Origin: CAG-582 sp964636965
GTDB lineage: Bacteria; Bacillota_I; Bacilli_A; RF39; UBA660
Length of the DNA stretch: 64,000 nucleotides
Assembly (NCBI GenBank): GCA_964636965.1
Contig: CAZWST010000002.1
Location: 13,781 to 77,780, forward strand
Direction: 5' to 3'
This document shows positions 8,163-17,688 of this stretch, one piece after another. The position numbers were made by a program, and so were the translations under genes. Below the pieces are notes generated by a model. It was not told where the DNA came from. It saw nothing but the letters and a program-made list of their open reading frames with translations, and made no database searches. Every line of letters starts with the position of its first letter. The first letter of the stretch is position 1.

Positions 8163-9258
8163 TCACCTTTTCATTCTTAAAACTGATTCTATAAATGGAT
8201 AAATATCACCATCTAATACATTTTTATAATTGCTATTTTCATATCCACTTCTTACATCCTTAACTAAACTATAAGGTTCTAAAACATAGTTTCTAATTTG
8301 ACTACCAAAATCTATATTGGCACTTCCCTTTAAACTATTTATTTCTTTATTTCTTTTTTCAACTTCAATATTTTTTAATTTGTTTTTTAAAATACCTAAA
8401 GCAATTTCTTTATTCTTAATTTGACTTCTTTCATTTTGAACAGTAACTACTATACCTGTTGGTATATGAGTTATTCTAACAGCTGAATCTGTTGTATTAA
8501 CTCCTTGGCCACCATTACCACTACTTCTATAAACATCAACTCTAATATCGGTCTCATTAATTTCAATATCTTGGATACTATCAAACTCCGGAATAACATT
8601 AATAGCGGCAAAAGAAGTTTGTCTTTTACCTGCAGCATTAAATGGACTAATACGTACTAACCTATGAACTCCAATTTCACATTTTAAATATCCATAAGCA
8701 TAATCTCCAGTAACATAGACTAAGACACTTTTAATTCCTGCTTCATCACCTAAAGATTTTTCAATAATGCTATATTTAAATCCAAATTTATCAAAAAACA
8801 TTGTATACATTCGAAGTAACATGTTAGCCCAATCTTGTGCTTCCGTTCCACCAGCTCCAGGATGAATTTCTAAATAACAATTACTATTATCAAATTCACC
8901 ATCTAAAAGTGTATTAACTTCTAAGGTATCAAGTCTTTCTAATAATTCACCATACTCATGAATTATATTATTTAGCACTTCATCATCACTTTCTTCTTTT
9001 AAAAGAGAAAGCAACTCCAAGCTATCTTTAATAGAATTACTTATATAATTATACTCATCTAAAACTTTAGTAACACTTGCTAGTTCTTTATTAATACTAT
9101 TAGCTTTATTTGTATCACTCCAAAAGTTAACATCTTGTGTCTTTCTTTCAAGTTCATCTTTCTTACTCTTTAAACTATCTAAGTCAAAGTGACCTCCCAA
9201 TATCATTTAAAGAAACATTCAGATTATTAAGATTACTTTCTAATTCATTAATGTTCAT
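8163..9258 (-). CDS. prfB: Peptide chain release factor 2 (programmed +1 frameshift)
   Basis: RF2 is made from two overlapping frames. Frame one starts at ATG 9258 (AGGTGA upstream) and encodes 24 codons ending in CTT followed by in-frame TGA (9186-9184). A +1 shift on CTT continues as GAC TTA GAT into the long frame, which holds the PCRF domain, the GGQ motif (SSGNGGQGVN) that triggers peptide release, and the RF-1 family C-terminus. About 364 residues after shifting. RF2 reads UGA and UAA, so this gene shows that UGA is a stop in this organism. The internal SD-like GGGAGG lies three bases before CTT. Confidence 0.95.
9183..9198 (-). promoter_or_regulatory. prfB autoregulatory +1 frameshift site
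   Basis: On the minus strand: GGGAGG, TCA, CTT TGA C. This is the canonical RF2 signal: an SD-like sequence three bases upstream of the slippery CTT and a poor-context UGA at codon 25. Low RF2 lets the ribosome slip and make more RF2. Confidence 0.95.
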
Positions 9259-9302
9259 ATCTATTCACCTAATATTATTTTAACACGAAAAAATTACTAA
9301 CA

Positions 9303-9328
9303 AAAGAAAAAAAACCATTATCTGGTTT
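9303..9328 (-). terminator. Intrinsic terminator after plsC
   Basis: AAACCA (9328-9323, minus) and TGGTTT (9317-9312) form a stem followed by eight T. It overlaps the plsC stop. Confidence 0.75.
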
Positions 9329-9911
9329 ATCTTCTTTCTAACTTTCTAACTGTACTTTCTAAATAAGAATCATATTCACTTTTATTAAGTCCACTATTTC
9401 TAAAGTCAATTGGTTCTCCAAATGTAATGTTTAAAGAACTAAATGGAATATATGATCCATTTATACCAAAAGGAACAAGTAAGGATTTTGATGTTGCAGC
9501 AATCTTTGCAACCCCAGGCTTAAATGGAACAGATGCAGTTATTTTATGTGTTTTACCTTCAGGAAATATTACTACCTTCTCCTCGTTTTTAAGTAAATTC
9601 ATAGCATTTCTTACTGCCTCTATATCTAAATTATCTGGATCAATTGGAAAAGTTCCAAGTGTTTTAAAGAATTTTTCCCATGTTTTATATCTATATAATT
9701 TTTTATCAACCATAAATCTTAAATTTTCATCAGTCAACGCTAAAAGTAACCATGAATCTAAAATATTCAAATGGTTTCCTGCAAGAATATACCCACCACT
9801 TTCAGGTATATTTTCTAGGCCACTAGCATTTATTTCATAAAAAGTATTCATAAACCATATAACAAAGGCACGAAATTTTTTATAAAATTCAACGTTATAT
9901 AACTCTCCCAT
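9327..9911 (-). CDS. plsC: 1-acyl-sn-glycerol-3-phosphate acyltransferase (PlsC family)
   Basis: A 194-residue lysophosphatidic acid acyltransferase-like protein. The catalytic HX4D motif is His47-LNIL-Asp52 in GNHLNILDS, and the substrate motif FPEGKTH is at residues 116-122. It would add the second acyl chain in phosphatidic acid synthesis at the membrane. Start at 9911 (MGELYN), preceded by AAGGGG; an upstream ATG 36 bases away has no better ribosome site. The substrate could differ from glycerolipid because the family is broad. Confidence 0.9.
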   Translation of the reverse strand: MGELYNVEFYKKFRAFVIWFMNTFYEINASGLENIPESGGYILAGNHLNILDSWLLLALTDENLRFMVDKKLYRYKTWEKFFKTLGTFPIDPDNLDIEAVRNAMNLLKNEEKVVIFPEGKTHKITASVPFKPGVAKIAATSKSLLVPFGINGSYIPFSSLNITFGEPIDFRNSGLNKSEYDSYLESTVRKLERR

Positions 9912-9971
9912 ATTTATCCCCTTAATTGAGGACTTATTATAGCACATTTAAAAAATATTTCAAATTTAATT

Positions 9972-10793
9972 TTATTTGATCAAATCATTTATCAAGACAC
10001 TAATAATACTTTCTTTTGAAACTCTTGCATTTCCTTCATTGCTGACATCCATTTTCCACCTAACTAAATTCATATGTCCGTGTTCAATTTCAATTGAAGT
10101 AATACCATTAGGATGTACGCAAGATCCAGTATTAGCATATAGTTGATTTTTAGAAAGTACTGGTTTATGTGTATGTCCTGAAATTATTATTATATTATTA
10201 TCTTTTGAAAACTCCATAAGTTTATTATGAGTACGTGAAGCTAACTTATAATTAGTAGCTGCACTTGTTGGATCATTTACCCCAAAACGTTCTAAATACT
10301 TCCACACATATTTAACTAAAAACCTTGAGATCCAGATAAACTTTGAATTAAAAATATCAACTTGATGACCATGTAGTAAAAATAGGTTTCTACCTTCATA
10401 TTTTAAAATAAGTGATTCATGAACCTCGATATCCTTTAAATAATTCTTATAAAGTTTTTTATTAAGTTTAATTATATCATGATTACCAACTATCATATAA
10501 AGTCTACCTTGTTTATAGAAGTTATCTAATAATTTATAACTAGATTTATGAGAGGAAATAATTTTATCTATATTATCTACTTCCCAAAGTTCATCTCCAT
10601 CACCAAGTTCAATATAAGTATAACCTTCATTAAAATATTTTTTTAATGCACCATTAAAAATAACTTCATTTTTAGAAAAATTATCTTCATTATTTCCGTC
10701 TCCTCGATGGCAATCGCTCATTATAACAATCTTATCTTTTTTATCAATATCAATTATTTTGGAAGATAGATAGAGTTTATTAAGTTTATTCAT
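9972..10793 (-). CDS. Calcineurin-like metallophosphoesterase
   Basis: A 273-residue two-metal phosphoesterase. Metal-binding motifs are in order: MSDCHRGDGN (Asp27, His29), LGDGDELWE, VGNHD, LLHGHQVD and ISGHTHKP. The substrate is not evident; the arrangement resembles UDP-2,3-diacylglucosamine hydrolase-like or serine/threonine-phosphatase-like enzymes. The start at 10793 has AGGTGA upstream and overlaps the end of the DUF4474 gene by 8 bases, so translation is coupled. A longer frame to 10859 is rejected because it would add an unlikely hydrophobic extension overlapping the neighbour. Confidence 0.9.
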   Translation of the reverse strand: MNKLNKLYLSSKIIDIDKKDKIVIMSDCHRGDGNNEDNFSKNEVIFNGALKKYFNEGYTYIELGDGDELWEVDNIDKIISSHKSSYKLLDNFYKQGRLYMIVGNHDIIKLNKKLYKNYLKDIEVHESLILKYEGRNLFLLHGHQVDIFNSKFIWISRFLVKYVWKYLERFGVNDPTSAATNYKLASRTHNKLMEFSKDNNIIIISGHTHKPVLSKNQLYANTGSCVHPNGITSIEIEHGHMNLVRWKMDVSNEGNARVSKESIISVLINDLIK

Positions 10794-11622
10794 AACTATC
10801 ACCTGATGTATTATTAATAAACTTGGATAAAACAATATAATTACTACTTTTAGAATCATCTATTCTATTTTCATCTAAATTTTTTTTTAAATAATCATTA
10901 TATAATAAAACCATATTTTTATTATGTCTTTGCACAAAGTATTCTCTAATAGCATTTCTTGTAAAAACTTTTTTAGTCTTCGGTTTATTAAAATTTAAAA
11001 TAAGTGTATTTCCTATTACTCTATATTCGTTCTCTTTATATCCAGTTTTATTTAATCCCCACAAAAATGACTTTAAAAAATCAGCATCGGGAAAAGTTAT
11101 CCATATATGCATAGACAAATCCTCAGGTTTAGAAAATTCTCCTAACTTAAATGCAGCTAACCAACAAGTTTTACCACTTACTTCAATTATTTTTTTATCC
11201 TTATCATAAAGAACAAAACTCATATTTATTGTATAGTCACACTTATCATATATAGTTCTTTTATTAACTTTCATTAATTTAGTTCTATATATTCCAATCT
11301 CTCCACCTCTAGCAATGCCATATTGACCCTTCCAAAACGAGATTAAATAATTATAATCTTTATATTTAAAATGTATTGATTCAGTATCAATAATTATATT
11401 AACAAAAGGAGCAAGCAAATCATAAATGTATCCATAGCCAAAATTCCTTTGCCAAGAATTAGGCATAGTAATAAACATATTATTTTTAAAGTCATACTTA
11501 AATCCAGCAAATGTTAAACCATCATAGGAAATTTTGCCAAATCTTCTAACTAAAAAATAAAGAATAATTTTCGATAAAACATATAATATATATATTGAAA
11601 GTAAAATAATAATAACTATCAT
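10786..11622 (-). CDS. DUF4474 family protein with N-terminal membrane anchor
   Basis: A 278-residue protein with one membrane segment at residues 2-25, followed by a domain with WQRNFGYGYIYD, FKYKDYNYLISFWKGQYG and GGEIGIY, which I recognise as the DUF4474 signature. Function of the family is unknown. AGGTGG precedes the ATG. It overlaps the metallophosphoesterase downstream, suggesting a joint role at the membrane. The C-terminal 40 residues are charged and probably flexible. Confidence 0.8.
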   Translation of the reverse strand: MIVIIILLSIYILYVLSKIILYFLVRRFGKISYDGLTFAGFKYDFKNNMFITMPNSWQRNFGYGYIYDLLAPFVNIIIDTESIHFKYKDYNYLISFWKGQYGIARGGEIGIYRTKLMKVNKRTIYDKCDYTINMSFVLYDKDKKIIEVSGKTCWLAAFKLGEFSKPEDLSMHIWITFPDADFLKSFLWGLNKTGYKENEYRVIGNTLILNFNKPKTKKVFTRNAIREYFVQRHNKNMVLLYNDYLKKNLDENRIDDSKSSNYIVLSKFINNTSGDSYE

Positions 11623-11672
11623 TTAAACCACCTCAATATATAATATGAATAATTATTTTTGTTGCTTAGGTC

Positions 11673-11700
11673 AAAAAAATGGATATATTTATATCCATTT
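11673..11700 (-). terminator. Intrinsic terminator after the Cys-rich small gene
   Basis: AAATGGATATA and TATATCCATTT form an 11-bp stem; on the minus strand it is followed by seven T. It separates the small Cys-rich gene from the DUF4474 operon. Confidence 0.8.
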
Positions 11701-11703
11701 AAA

Positions 11704-11838
11704 TTATTCTGAAGGCTCAGTGTCGTTTTCACTTTCTTGAACTTCTTCAGAATTACACTCATCACATGTACATTCTTCACCATCTTCACAACCACAATCA
11801 CAATCAAGTGAAGATTTATTTTTCTTTTCTTCGTCCAT
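11704..11838 (-). CDS. 44-residue acidic Cys-rich protein
   Basis: A short gene in a frame different from the longer open frame over the same DNA. It begins MDEEKKNKSS at 11838 with AGGAG eight bases upstream and ends at 11704 just before a strong terminator. Residues 12-28 hold six Cys in DCDCGCEDGEECTCDEC, embedded in a very acidic protein; such spacing suggests metal binding (zinc or iron-sulfur), which is inference. No signal peptide. Single-gene transcript. I know no named family. Confidence 0.75.
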   Translation of the reverse strand: MDEEKKNKSSLDCDCGCEDGEECTCDECNSEEVQESENDTEPSE

Positions 11839-11963
11839 TTATTTTCTCCTTTCATGCTTAGTATAAAGTTTGAAAAAAGTATTGTAAACACATCTCTTTT
11901 TCTTCGACAAAACTTTTAAAAAATCGCGATTTAATAAGAACAAAGAAATAACGCATAATATAA

Positions 11964-12707
11964 TTATTTTATATTAAATTCTGCAGTTATAAAGTGTTCA
12001 GTCCCTTCAGCCCTAAAATTAGTTGATTTAACAAGTCTATATTTACCAGAATTTAATCTACCATAATATGCAAGCCAATTAATATCAAATTCTACTTTAT
12101 GTTCTTCATTAGGATAAAAAGCCATTTCATTAAATGCCATAGGTGTTTTAGAATTTAGTTCTACCCATTCATTATCTTTATATTTTTCTACTTTATAAAA
12201 AGACCCATATATATTTTCCCTATTGCTTGTATCAGTAATAACAACAGTTAAACCTTTATCAGAAAGAGTTCCTTTTTTTATTTCCATAGAAACACCTTCC
12301 AAATCATCAATTTTTAAAGTACATTTATTTGATAAATTATCTTTATTTTTTGCAATAAAAATATCTTTAATACCACCTAGACTATTACAACTTAGTACAT
12401 AATACGAGCTTATTCCAGAAAACTTTAAATCATCTTTATATTCATATAAAGTTGAACCACCATCTTTAAGTGAGTCTACATAATGCAAACTCTTAAGATA
12501 ATCATCAACAGCAATTTTTTCATCACGAAGTTGATCTAATAAAGATACATTATTATATTTTACATCAAAAGTTGATAGAACTTTTCTTCCATCACTTAAT
12601 GTTGTCCCATTTTCAAATAACTCATCTTTTGGTACAGTTTCACGAACTAATGCACAACCTGAAATCATTACAGCCGCAACTATAAGTAACAAACCCTTTT
12701 TTTGCAT
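11964..12707 (-). CDS. Lipoprotein with C-terminal Ig-like domain
   Basis: A 247-residue lipoprotein: signal with lipobox ISGCA (Cys18). The C-terminal about 110 residues (KGLTVVITDTSN..., YKVEKYKDNEWVEL, INWLAYYGRLNSGKYRLVK) resemble the bacterial Ig-like domain found at the ends of many Bacillota lipoproteins (Big_14 type). Probably exposed on the outer face of the membrane. Function unknown. Monocistronic by position. Confidence 0.85.
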   Translation of the reverse strand: MQKKGLLLIVAAVMISGCALVRETVPKDELFENGTTLSDGRKVLSTFDVKYNNVSLLDQLRDEKIAVDDYLKSLHYVDSLKDGGSTLYEYKDDLKFSGISSYYVLSCNSLGGIKDIFIAKNKDNLSNKCTLKIDDLEGVSMEIKKGTLSDKGLTVVITDTSNRENIYGSFYKVEKYKDNEWVELNSKTPMAFNEMAFYPNEEHKVEFDINWLAYYGRLNSGKYRLVKSTNFRAEGTEHFITAEFNIK

Positions 12708-12758
12708 AATTAATCATCTACCTTTTATAGATTAATTATAGCATAAAGAAGTCTCTTT

Positions 12759-14228
12759 TTAAACACATGGATGTGGACAATCATGACATTTATGTAATTC
12801 ATTTTTTCTTAATACTTTAATTCCATTATCTTGGTTTATAAATACCGGCCTATTATTCTTTTCTGGTTCAATATCCGATAAATCATCACCGTTATTAGTC
12901 ACCATTAAATGATTTCTAACAATATCATAGCCTTGCTCAGTCATTACATAAACTGGTATTTTTACTCCGACCTGTGCTATCGCATTTGGTTCAATTTCTT
13001 CTAAAACATATTTAGAGGCACACGACCATATTACATCAGCATAATCCCTCATCGATACAGCGGTATCAAAGTCAATTCCTGTTGAACATAAACCAAACTT
13101 ATAAATCTTAACTCCATATTCTTTTTCTAATGCAGCTAATTCTTTATGAAGATAATTATCAAAACTTGCAACTGAAACAGCAATATTTTTATATCCTAAT
13201 CTAATTGCTTTTTTTACACCATCGAGCTGATCAATTATACCAGTGTGAGGAAATACAGGAATAATACCTTCTTTCTTGGCTTCACTAATTATTGTTTGAT
13301 TTGTGGCTGTATGAAATAAACCGGTCATTCTTTTTACAGCACCTTGTGTATTAAATTCATTAGTTGTAATAATTGTACCTAAATTATTTGAAACAATAAC
13401 TGCAGCATCTATTAAGCCTGTCTTAAATGCTGAAGACATAGTTTCACTTGCACCAAATGCTACATTAGCTTCACAAGAATTAAGCGGACGATTAGTATCA
13501 AAATAGCCGCCCTTAATTACTACTTCATTAATTAATTCACACATGGCCTCTCTTTGTTTTTTCTCATCATCATTACTTAAAGCATCAATTAATTTAGTTG
13601 CAGAGTCCCCACCAACTTCATGTAATAGTTTAACCATTAATGGGCAATATTTAATCGGTACTGGTGTTGCATATATAGCTTTTAAACTATCCTGATCTCT
13701 TACCAATAAGACATAGCTTCCAAACATTCTCGTTACATGTATTCCTAAAGTATCATAATATTTTCTAATATATTCAAGTATTCTATCTCCTACTCGTTTA
13801 ATATTACTATCTAACTTTTTATTAAGTAAAGTAATACTTAAGTTTCCTTCGTTAGATATATGAACATCATCATCTCTCTTATATAATCCTTCTTCAATTA
13901 AAATACTTTTAACTAAATCAATTAGTTTGTCATCTAAATATAAAATATCGTGAAAGTCTAGATTAAAATACTTTTTACTATCTAGATTATTTAATCTAAA
14001 TTCTATGTGAACTCCTTCAAATGAATATGAATATGTAAATGTATGATAATCACTTTCTGAAGTACTTGAATGAAATTCTGTATAATAATATTCATCATTA
14101 TCAATTTCATTTTTTTCACCATCAATCTCGATTGGAGACGAGATTAAACTATCATATCCTTCAAAATAATAATGTCCAACAATTGTCTTTCCTAAAACTC
14201 CTTTTACAATTAATTTATCTTTTAACAT
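12759..14228 (-). CDS. Methanogenesis marker protein 8-like (DUF2099) protein
   Basis: A 489-residue soluble protein. From about residue 190 it matches what I recall of the DUF2099/methanogenesis marker 8 family: KYCPLM, then GASETMSSAFKTGLIDAAVIV, IDQLDGVKKAIRLGYKNIAVSVAS, and a YADVIWSCASKY segment. The first ~190 residues are an extra domain not seen in archaeal members that I remember. The C-terminus is Cys-rich (HKCHDCPHPCV), suggesting metal or cluster binding. The start at 14228 has GAGGTGA upstream. The gene is divergent from a LysR regulator 90 bases away, its likely controller. Biochemical role unknown. Confidence 0.75.
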   Translation of the reverse strand: MLKDKLIVKGVLGKTIVGHYYFEGYDSLISSPIEIDGEKNEIDNDEYYYTEFHSSTSESDYHTFTYSYSFEGVHIEFRLNNLDSKKYFNLDFHDILYLDDKLIDLVKSILIEEGLYKRDDDVHISNEGNLSITLLNKKLDSNIKRVGDRILEYIRKYYDTLGIHVTRMFGSYVLLVRDQDSLKAIYATPVPIKYCPLMVKLLHEVGGDSATKLIDALSNDDEKKQREAMCELINEVVIKGGYFDTNRPLNSCEANVAFGASETMSSAFKTGLIDAAVIVSNNLGTIITTNEFNTQGAVKRMTGLFHTATNQTIISEAKKEGIIPVFPHTGIIDQLDGVKKAIRLGYKNIAVSVASFDNYLHKELAALEKEYGVKIYKFGLCSTGIDFDTAVSMRDYADVIWSCASKYVLEEIEPNAIAQVGVKIPVYVMTEQGYDIVRNHLMVTNNGDDLSDIEPEKNNRPVFINQDNGIKVLRKNELHKCHDCPHPCV

Positions 14229-14318
14229 ATATATCACCTCTTCTGCTTGTATTATAAAGAAAATCATGATATAAGTATAATATATATTTTTTATATTAAA
14301 TATAAAGGAGTTTTATAT
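14229..14318. promoter_or_regulatory. Divergent promoter region between DUF2099 gene and LysR
   Basis: Ninety AT-rich bases separate two divergent starts. LysR regulators usually bind such a shared interval to control the neighbour and themselves. I see TATAAT-like sequences (for example on the plus strand within 14275-14300) but no single certain promoter or LysR box. Confidence 0.4.
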
Positions 14319-15203
14319 ATGAATATTAACTATGAGTTATACAAAATATTTTATTACACTGCATTAAACAAGAGTATTTCTAAAACAGCTGAATTACTTT
14401 TAATATCTCAACCTGCTGTATCTTATCAAATAAAAACTTTAGAAGAGGAATTAGGTATAACCCTTTTTGTTAGAACTAAAAAAGGAGTTACTTTAACAGA
14501 TGAAGGCGAAGTTTTATTTAAATATATTAGTAAAGGAATCGAAGCATTCACGAATGGAGAAAACGCTTTAACTAATCTAAAGAATTTAGATTATGGTAAT
14601 ATTAGAATCGGAGCAAGTACCACTGTAAGTAAACATGTTCTTATGCCTTATCTAAAAAAATTTCATGAGAAGTATCCAAACATTGAAATAAACATTACTA
14701 ATACACTAACAGAGAACCTTCTTAAAGATTTAAGAAATGGAAATTTAGATATACTAATTTTAAATATGCCAATGGAAGAAGCAAAAGATTTAAACATCAA
14801 AAAAGTTATGGATGTTCAAGATATATTTGTAACTAATGAAAAATATTATAAGGAACTAAATGGTAAGATAAACATAAAAGATTTAACTAAATTCCCATTA
14901 TTATTTCAGAAGAAGCCATCAAACACTCGTGAGTTTTTAGATAAATACTTGAGTAACAACAAAATAAATATCACACCTAAAATGGAAATTGTAAGCTACA
15001 ACTTAATAATGGACTTTTTAAAAATTGGTTTTGGTATTGGATATGCCACAAAAGAATTTATCAAAGACGAACTTAAAAATAAAGAATTATATGAACTTGA
15101 ATGCACTCCAAAAATACCAAAAAGATTTATAGGAATAGTTACACTCAAACAAACAATTCCAAATTTCAGTGTTAATAAACTTATAGATATTATGACAAAT
15201 TAA
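14319..15203 (+). CDS. LysR family transcriptional regulator
   Basis: A 294-residue LysR regulator: winged HTH at residues 1-60 (NKSISKTAELLLISQPAVSYQIKTLEEELG), then the periplasmic-binding-like effector domain (GNIRIGAST, LDILILNMP, IGYATKEF). ATG 14319 is preceded by AAAGGAG. It is divergent from the DUF2099 gene, its probable target. It is clearly paralogous to the LysR at 37,371-38,258, sharing the LFVRTKxGVTLTxEG linker. Confidence 0.95.
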   Translation: MNINYELYKIFYYTALNKSISKTAELLLISQPAVSYQIKTLEEELGITLFVRTKKGVTLTDEGEVLFKYISKGIEAFTNGENALTNLKNLDYGNIRIGASTTVSKHVLMPYLKKFHEKYPNIEINITNTLTENLLKDLRNGNLDILILNMPMEEAKDLNIKKVMDVQDIFVTNEKYYKELNGKINIKDLTKFPLLFQKKPSNTREFLDKYLSNNKINITPKMEIVSYNLIMDFLKIGFGIGYATKEFIKDELKNKELYELECTPKIPKRFIGIVTLKQTIPNFSVNKLIDIMTN

Positions 15204-15233
15204 AATAATGTGATTTATTTCACATTATTTTTT
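15202..15233. terminator. Bidirectional terminator between LysR and membrane protein gene
   Basis: A perfect 12-bp stem AAAATAATGTGA / TCACATTATTTT with a six-base loop, with T runs on both sides. It serves both convergent genes and overlaps their stops. Confidence 0.85.
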
Positions 15234-16690
15234 ATTCTATTTTTAACATTAATAATTCCTAAAGAGAAAGCTACTAGATATATTGGAAAATAACAATATA
15301 AATATCTAGCTCTAGCTTCAAATATAGTTAAAAATAAGCTTATACCAATTATAGATAAAATAACTGCATACTCAAAACTATTATTATCTTTTTTCACAAT
15401 AGATGGAATAAAGAAAAGAATCATTAACCAAAGCCATTGCACAATTAAATGATACTGTTTGTTATACTTGCCATTAGGTAAAATAATATTTCTAATAAAT
15501 AAAGTTAATTTATTATTGGATTCTTTAACATTCATAAAGAAAGCTCCTTCATGCCCCCAAGCAAAAGATCCATCATTATAATTAACTAAAGTCTTGCGCG
15601 CAAAGAAATTAATTTGTTTTTTGAATTCTCTTTTAAATAATCTATTAGTTACTTTTTCATAATTTTGATTTATTCCTTCACTCATCGTGTCTCCAACATC
15701 ATCACCATTATAAATACCATCAGTTTCTTCATTTAACCCCATCGCCATAAAATGAATTAATTTAAATTGAATAACATCAGGGACATCATAATATTCAAGG
15801 TAAATTTTACTAGCTGAATTAATAGATAAAACAACAAGAATTCCTAAAATACTTGCACCCACATTTATAAAAATCTTCTTAATATCCCATTTTTTTATGT
15901 TTACTATTTTACTAATATTAAAAAGTATCTCCGTAATAACTATCGCGATTAAAATAATAATAACAGTTGGTTTTATATAAAATCCTAAGAATGATAAAAA
16001 ACAAATAAAGAAATAATCTCGATAATCCTTTTTTTCTTTAGTATAAATATATAAAACTATTATCGGAAATAAAGAAGCAAATGTATCAGAATAATATACA
16101 AGTATCCAAGGACTTAATAAAAACATAGGAATTAAAAAAACATAAATAAATAAAGACATAAAATTACTTTTAGTTAAATTTCTTACTGTTAAGCTAGTAA
16201 ATATTCCAGCTACATTTACAATAACTGAATTGAATATTAATATAAGAAAATTACTGTTACCAATTAATGGTATTGACCTAATAAGTATAAGTAAAAATGT
16301 AAGCATTGAATTATTTGGATATCTTGTCATATAAGCCATATCATCTATTCTTCCATATCTCGAAAAGAAATTAACTGTTCTAACTAAATGACCAGCATCC
16401 CAAGTTTGACAAAAGTATCCATAAGCTTGAAAAACAAGTTGCATTCCAAAAACAATAAATGAAATAATAATTAAAAACTTATAATAACTCTTATTTGATA
16501 AATCCTTTTTTTTATTAAATAAAGAAAAAATTAAAAAAATAATTAAGATAAATGCCAAAGACCAAATATTATTAATCATATAATTTCTCTCATTAATATA
16601 ACTCATATTAGAAAAGAAGAATAATAATCCTAAAATATATATAAACATAGCAATAAATATTACATTCACTGATTTCTTTAAAAATTTCAT
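15215..16690 (-). CDS. Polytopic membrane protein, probable GT-C glycosyltransferase
   Basis: A 491-residue protein with about eleven membrane segments. A first extracellular loop contains WDAGHLVRTVNFFSRYGR with an Asp near the position of the catalytic Asp of GT-C (PMT-like) enzymes, followed by YMTRYPNNSMLT. This pattern suggests a polyprenyl-phosphate-sugar-using glycosyltransferase that decorates the cell surface; assignment is by topology and the loop motif only. GGGTGAG precedes the start. Convergent with LysR. Confidence 0.8.
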   Translation of the reverse strand: MKFLKKSVNVIFIAMFIYILGLLFFFSNMSYINERNYMINNIWSLAFILIIFLIFSLFNKKKDLSNKSYYKFLIIISFIVFGMQLVFQAYGYFCQTWDAGHLVRTVNFFSRYGRIDDMAYMTRYPNNSMLTFLLILIRSIPLIGNSNFLILIFNSVIVNVAGIFTSLTVRNLTKSNFMSLFIYVFLIPMFLLSPWILVYYSDTFASLFPIIVLYIYTKEKKDYRDYFFICFLSFLGFYIKPTVIIILIAIVITEILFNISKIVNIKKWDIKKIFINVGASILGILVVLSINSASKIYLEYYDVPDVIQFKLIHFMAMGLNEETDGIYNGDDVGDTMSEGINQNYEKVTNRLFKREFKKQINFFARKTLVNYNDGSFAWGHEGAFFMNVKESNNKLTLFIRNIILPNGKYNKQYHLIVQWLWLMILFFIPSIVKKDNNSFEYAVILSIIGISLFLTIFEARARYLYCYFPIYLVAFSLGIINVKNRIKNNVK

Positions 16691-16826
16691 ATGCTCACCC
16701 TATACTTTAAACTATTATCATTATACAAAATATAGAAGTTTCTTACAAGACAATTAAAAATTAATAAAATTTATCTATATTTATTATATTAAATAGTTTA
16801 TAATTTAATTGAAAGGTTTTGATAAA

Positions 16827-17684
16827 ATGGAAACAAAATCAAAAATAAAACAAAGACTTATAAATCATAAAAATATTTTTAATAAAGATATATATGACTA
16901 TTTAAATTCATTATTAGAATTAGAAATATCGGCAGTTAAAGAATCTTTAAATGAAAATGAAAAGAGAGTATTAAATAACTTCCCAATATATCAACAAATT
17001 GCAATTTATAATATTTATAATCGTGCATTAAAAATAATAAGTGAATTGGATTTAGGGATACCAATTAAAAAGAATAGAGACGAATTATCTATATCAACTT
17101 CTATCGGTAAATTAGAGTTACCATTATTCTCTTTTGCGATTAACGATGATGATTTATTAGGTACTATTGATTTATATAAAAGAGTATTTGATAAAGATAT
17201 AAATGAAAAACTTTTAGAAAATACGAAAGAAAAATTAACAATATTATATAGTGAAAAATGTCCATATCATGAAAATGAAGGTATTGATGATCCATTAGAA
17301 ATTGTCTATGGTGGTCCTAGTTCAATATGGTTAGGAGAATATAATGATAAAGTAAGACATCTTCAGGAGTTATTAACAAGATTAAACGTTAGAAAAGAAT
17401 TAACCAAAGACGAAAGTGATTCAATATACTATACTGAAGAAATACAAAGATCACTTCTTGAAGATTATGGATTAAATGAAACTAACCTAGTTTGTGAAGA
17501 AGAACAAGAATTAGAAAGTATAGAAAAGATAGAAGATGAAAAAGAAAAAGCATATGCTTTATTGGCACACGCGATGAAAACTTATAATTCTTCTTGTGGA
17601 ATTCAACCAAAAGAAGACGAAAAAACTCTTTCTAAAAAATTACCATTAGTAGTAATAAATAGCAACATTAAATATATTATCTAA
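16827..17684 (+). CDS. Hypothetical soluble protein
   Basis: A 285-residue protein not recognised. It is helical and charged, with no signal peptide. A central segment has CPYHENEGIDDPLEIVYGGP and later many Glu/Lys (residues about 225-255, EEEQELESIEKIEDEKEKA), likely coiled coil. ATG 16827 is chosen because GAAAGG lies 11 bases upstream; a TTG 18 bases earlier is less likely. Monocistronic, convergent with the MGMT-like gene. Confidence 0.75.
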   Translation: METKSKIKQRLINHKNIFNKDIYDYLNSLLELEISAVKESLNENEKRVLNNFPIYQQIAIYNIYNRALKIISELDLGIPIKKNRDELSISTSIGKLELPLFSFAINDDDLLGTIDLYKRVFDKDINEKLLENTKEKLTILYSEKCPYHENEGIDDPLEIVYGGPSSIWLGEYNDKVRHLQELLTRLNVRKELTKDESDSIYYTEEIQRSLLEDYGLNETNLVCEEEQELESIEKIEDEKEKAYALLAHAMKTYNSSCGIQPKEDEKTLSKKLPLVVINSNIKYII

Positions 17685-17688
17685 CCTT

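Noticed and set aside
9184..9258. UGA read as Trp (Mycoplasma code) to explain the in-frame TGA in prfB
   Set aside because: The site is a perfect RF2 +1 frameshift signal and RF2 itself is encoded, so UGA is a stop.
11619..11891. A 90-codon minus-strand frame over the small Cys-rich gene
   Set aside because: Its sequence is low-complexity Lys/Val/Leu, has no ribosome site, and crosses the terminator; the 44-residue frame has ribosome site, terminator and Cys motif.
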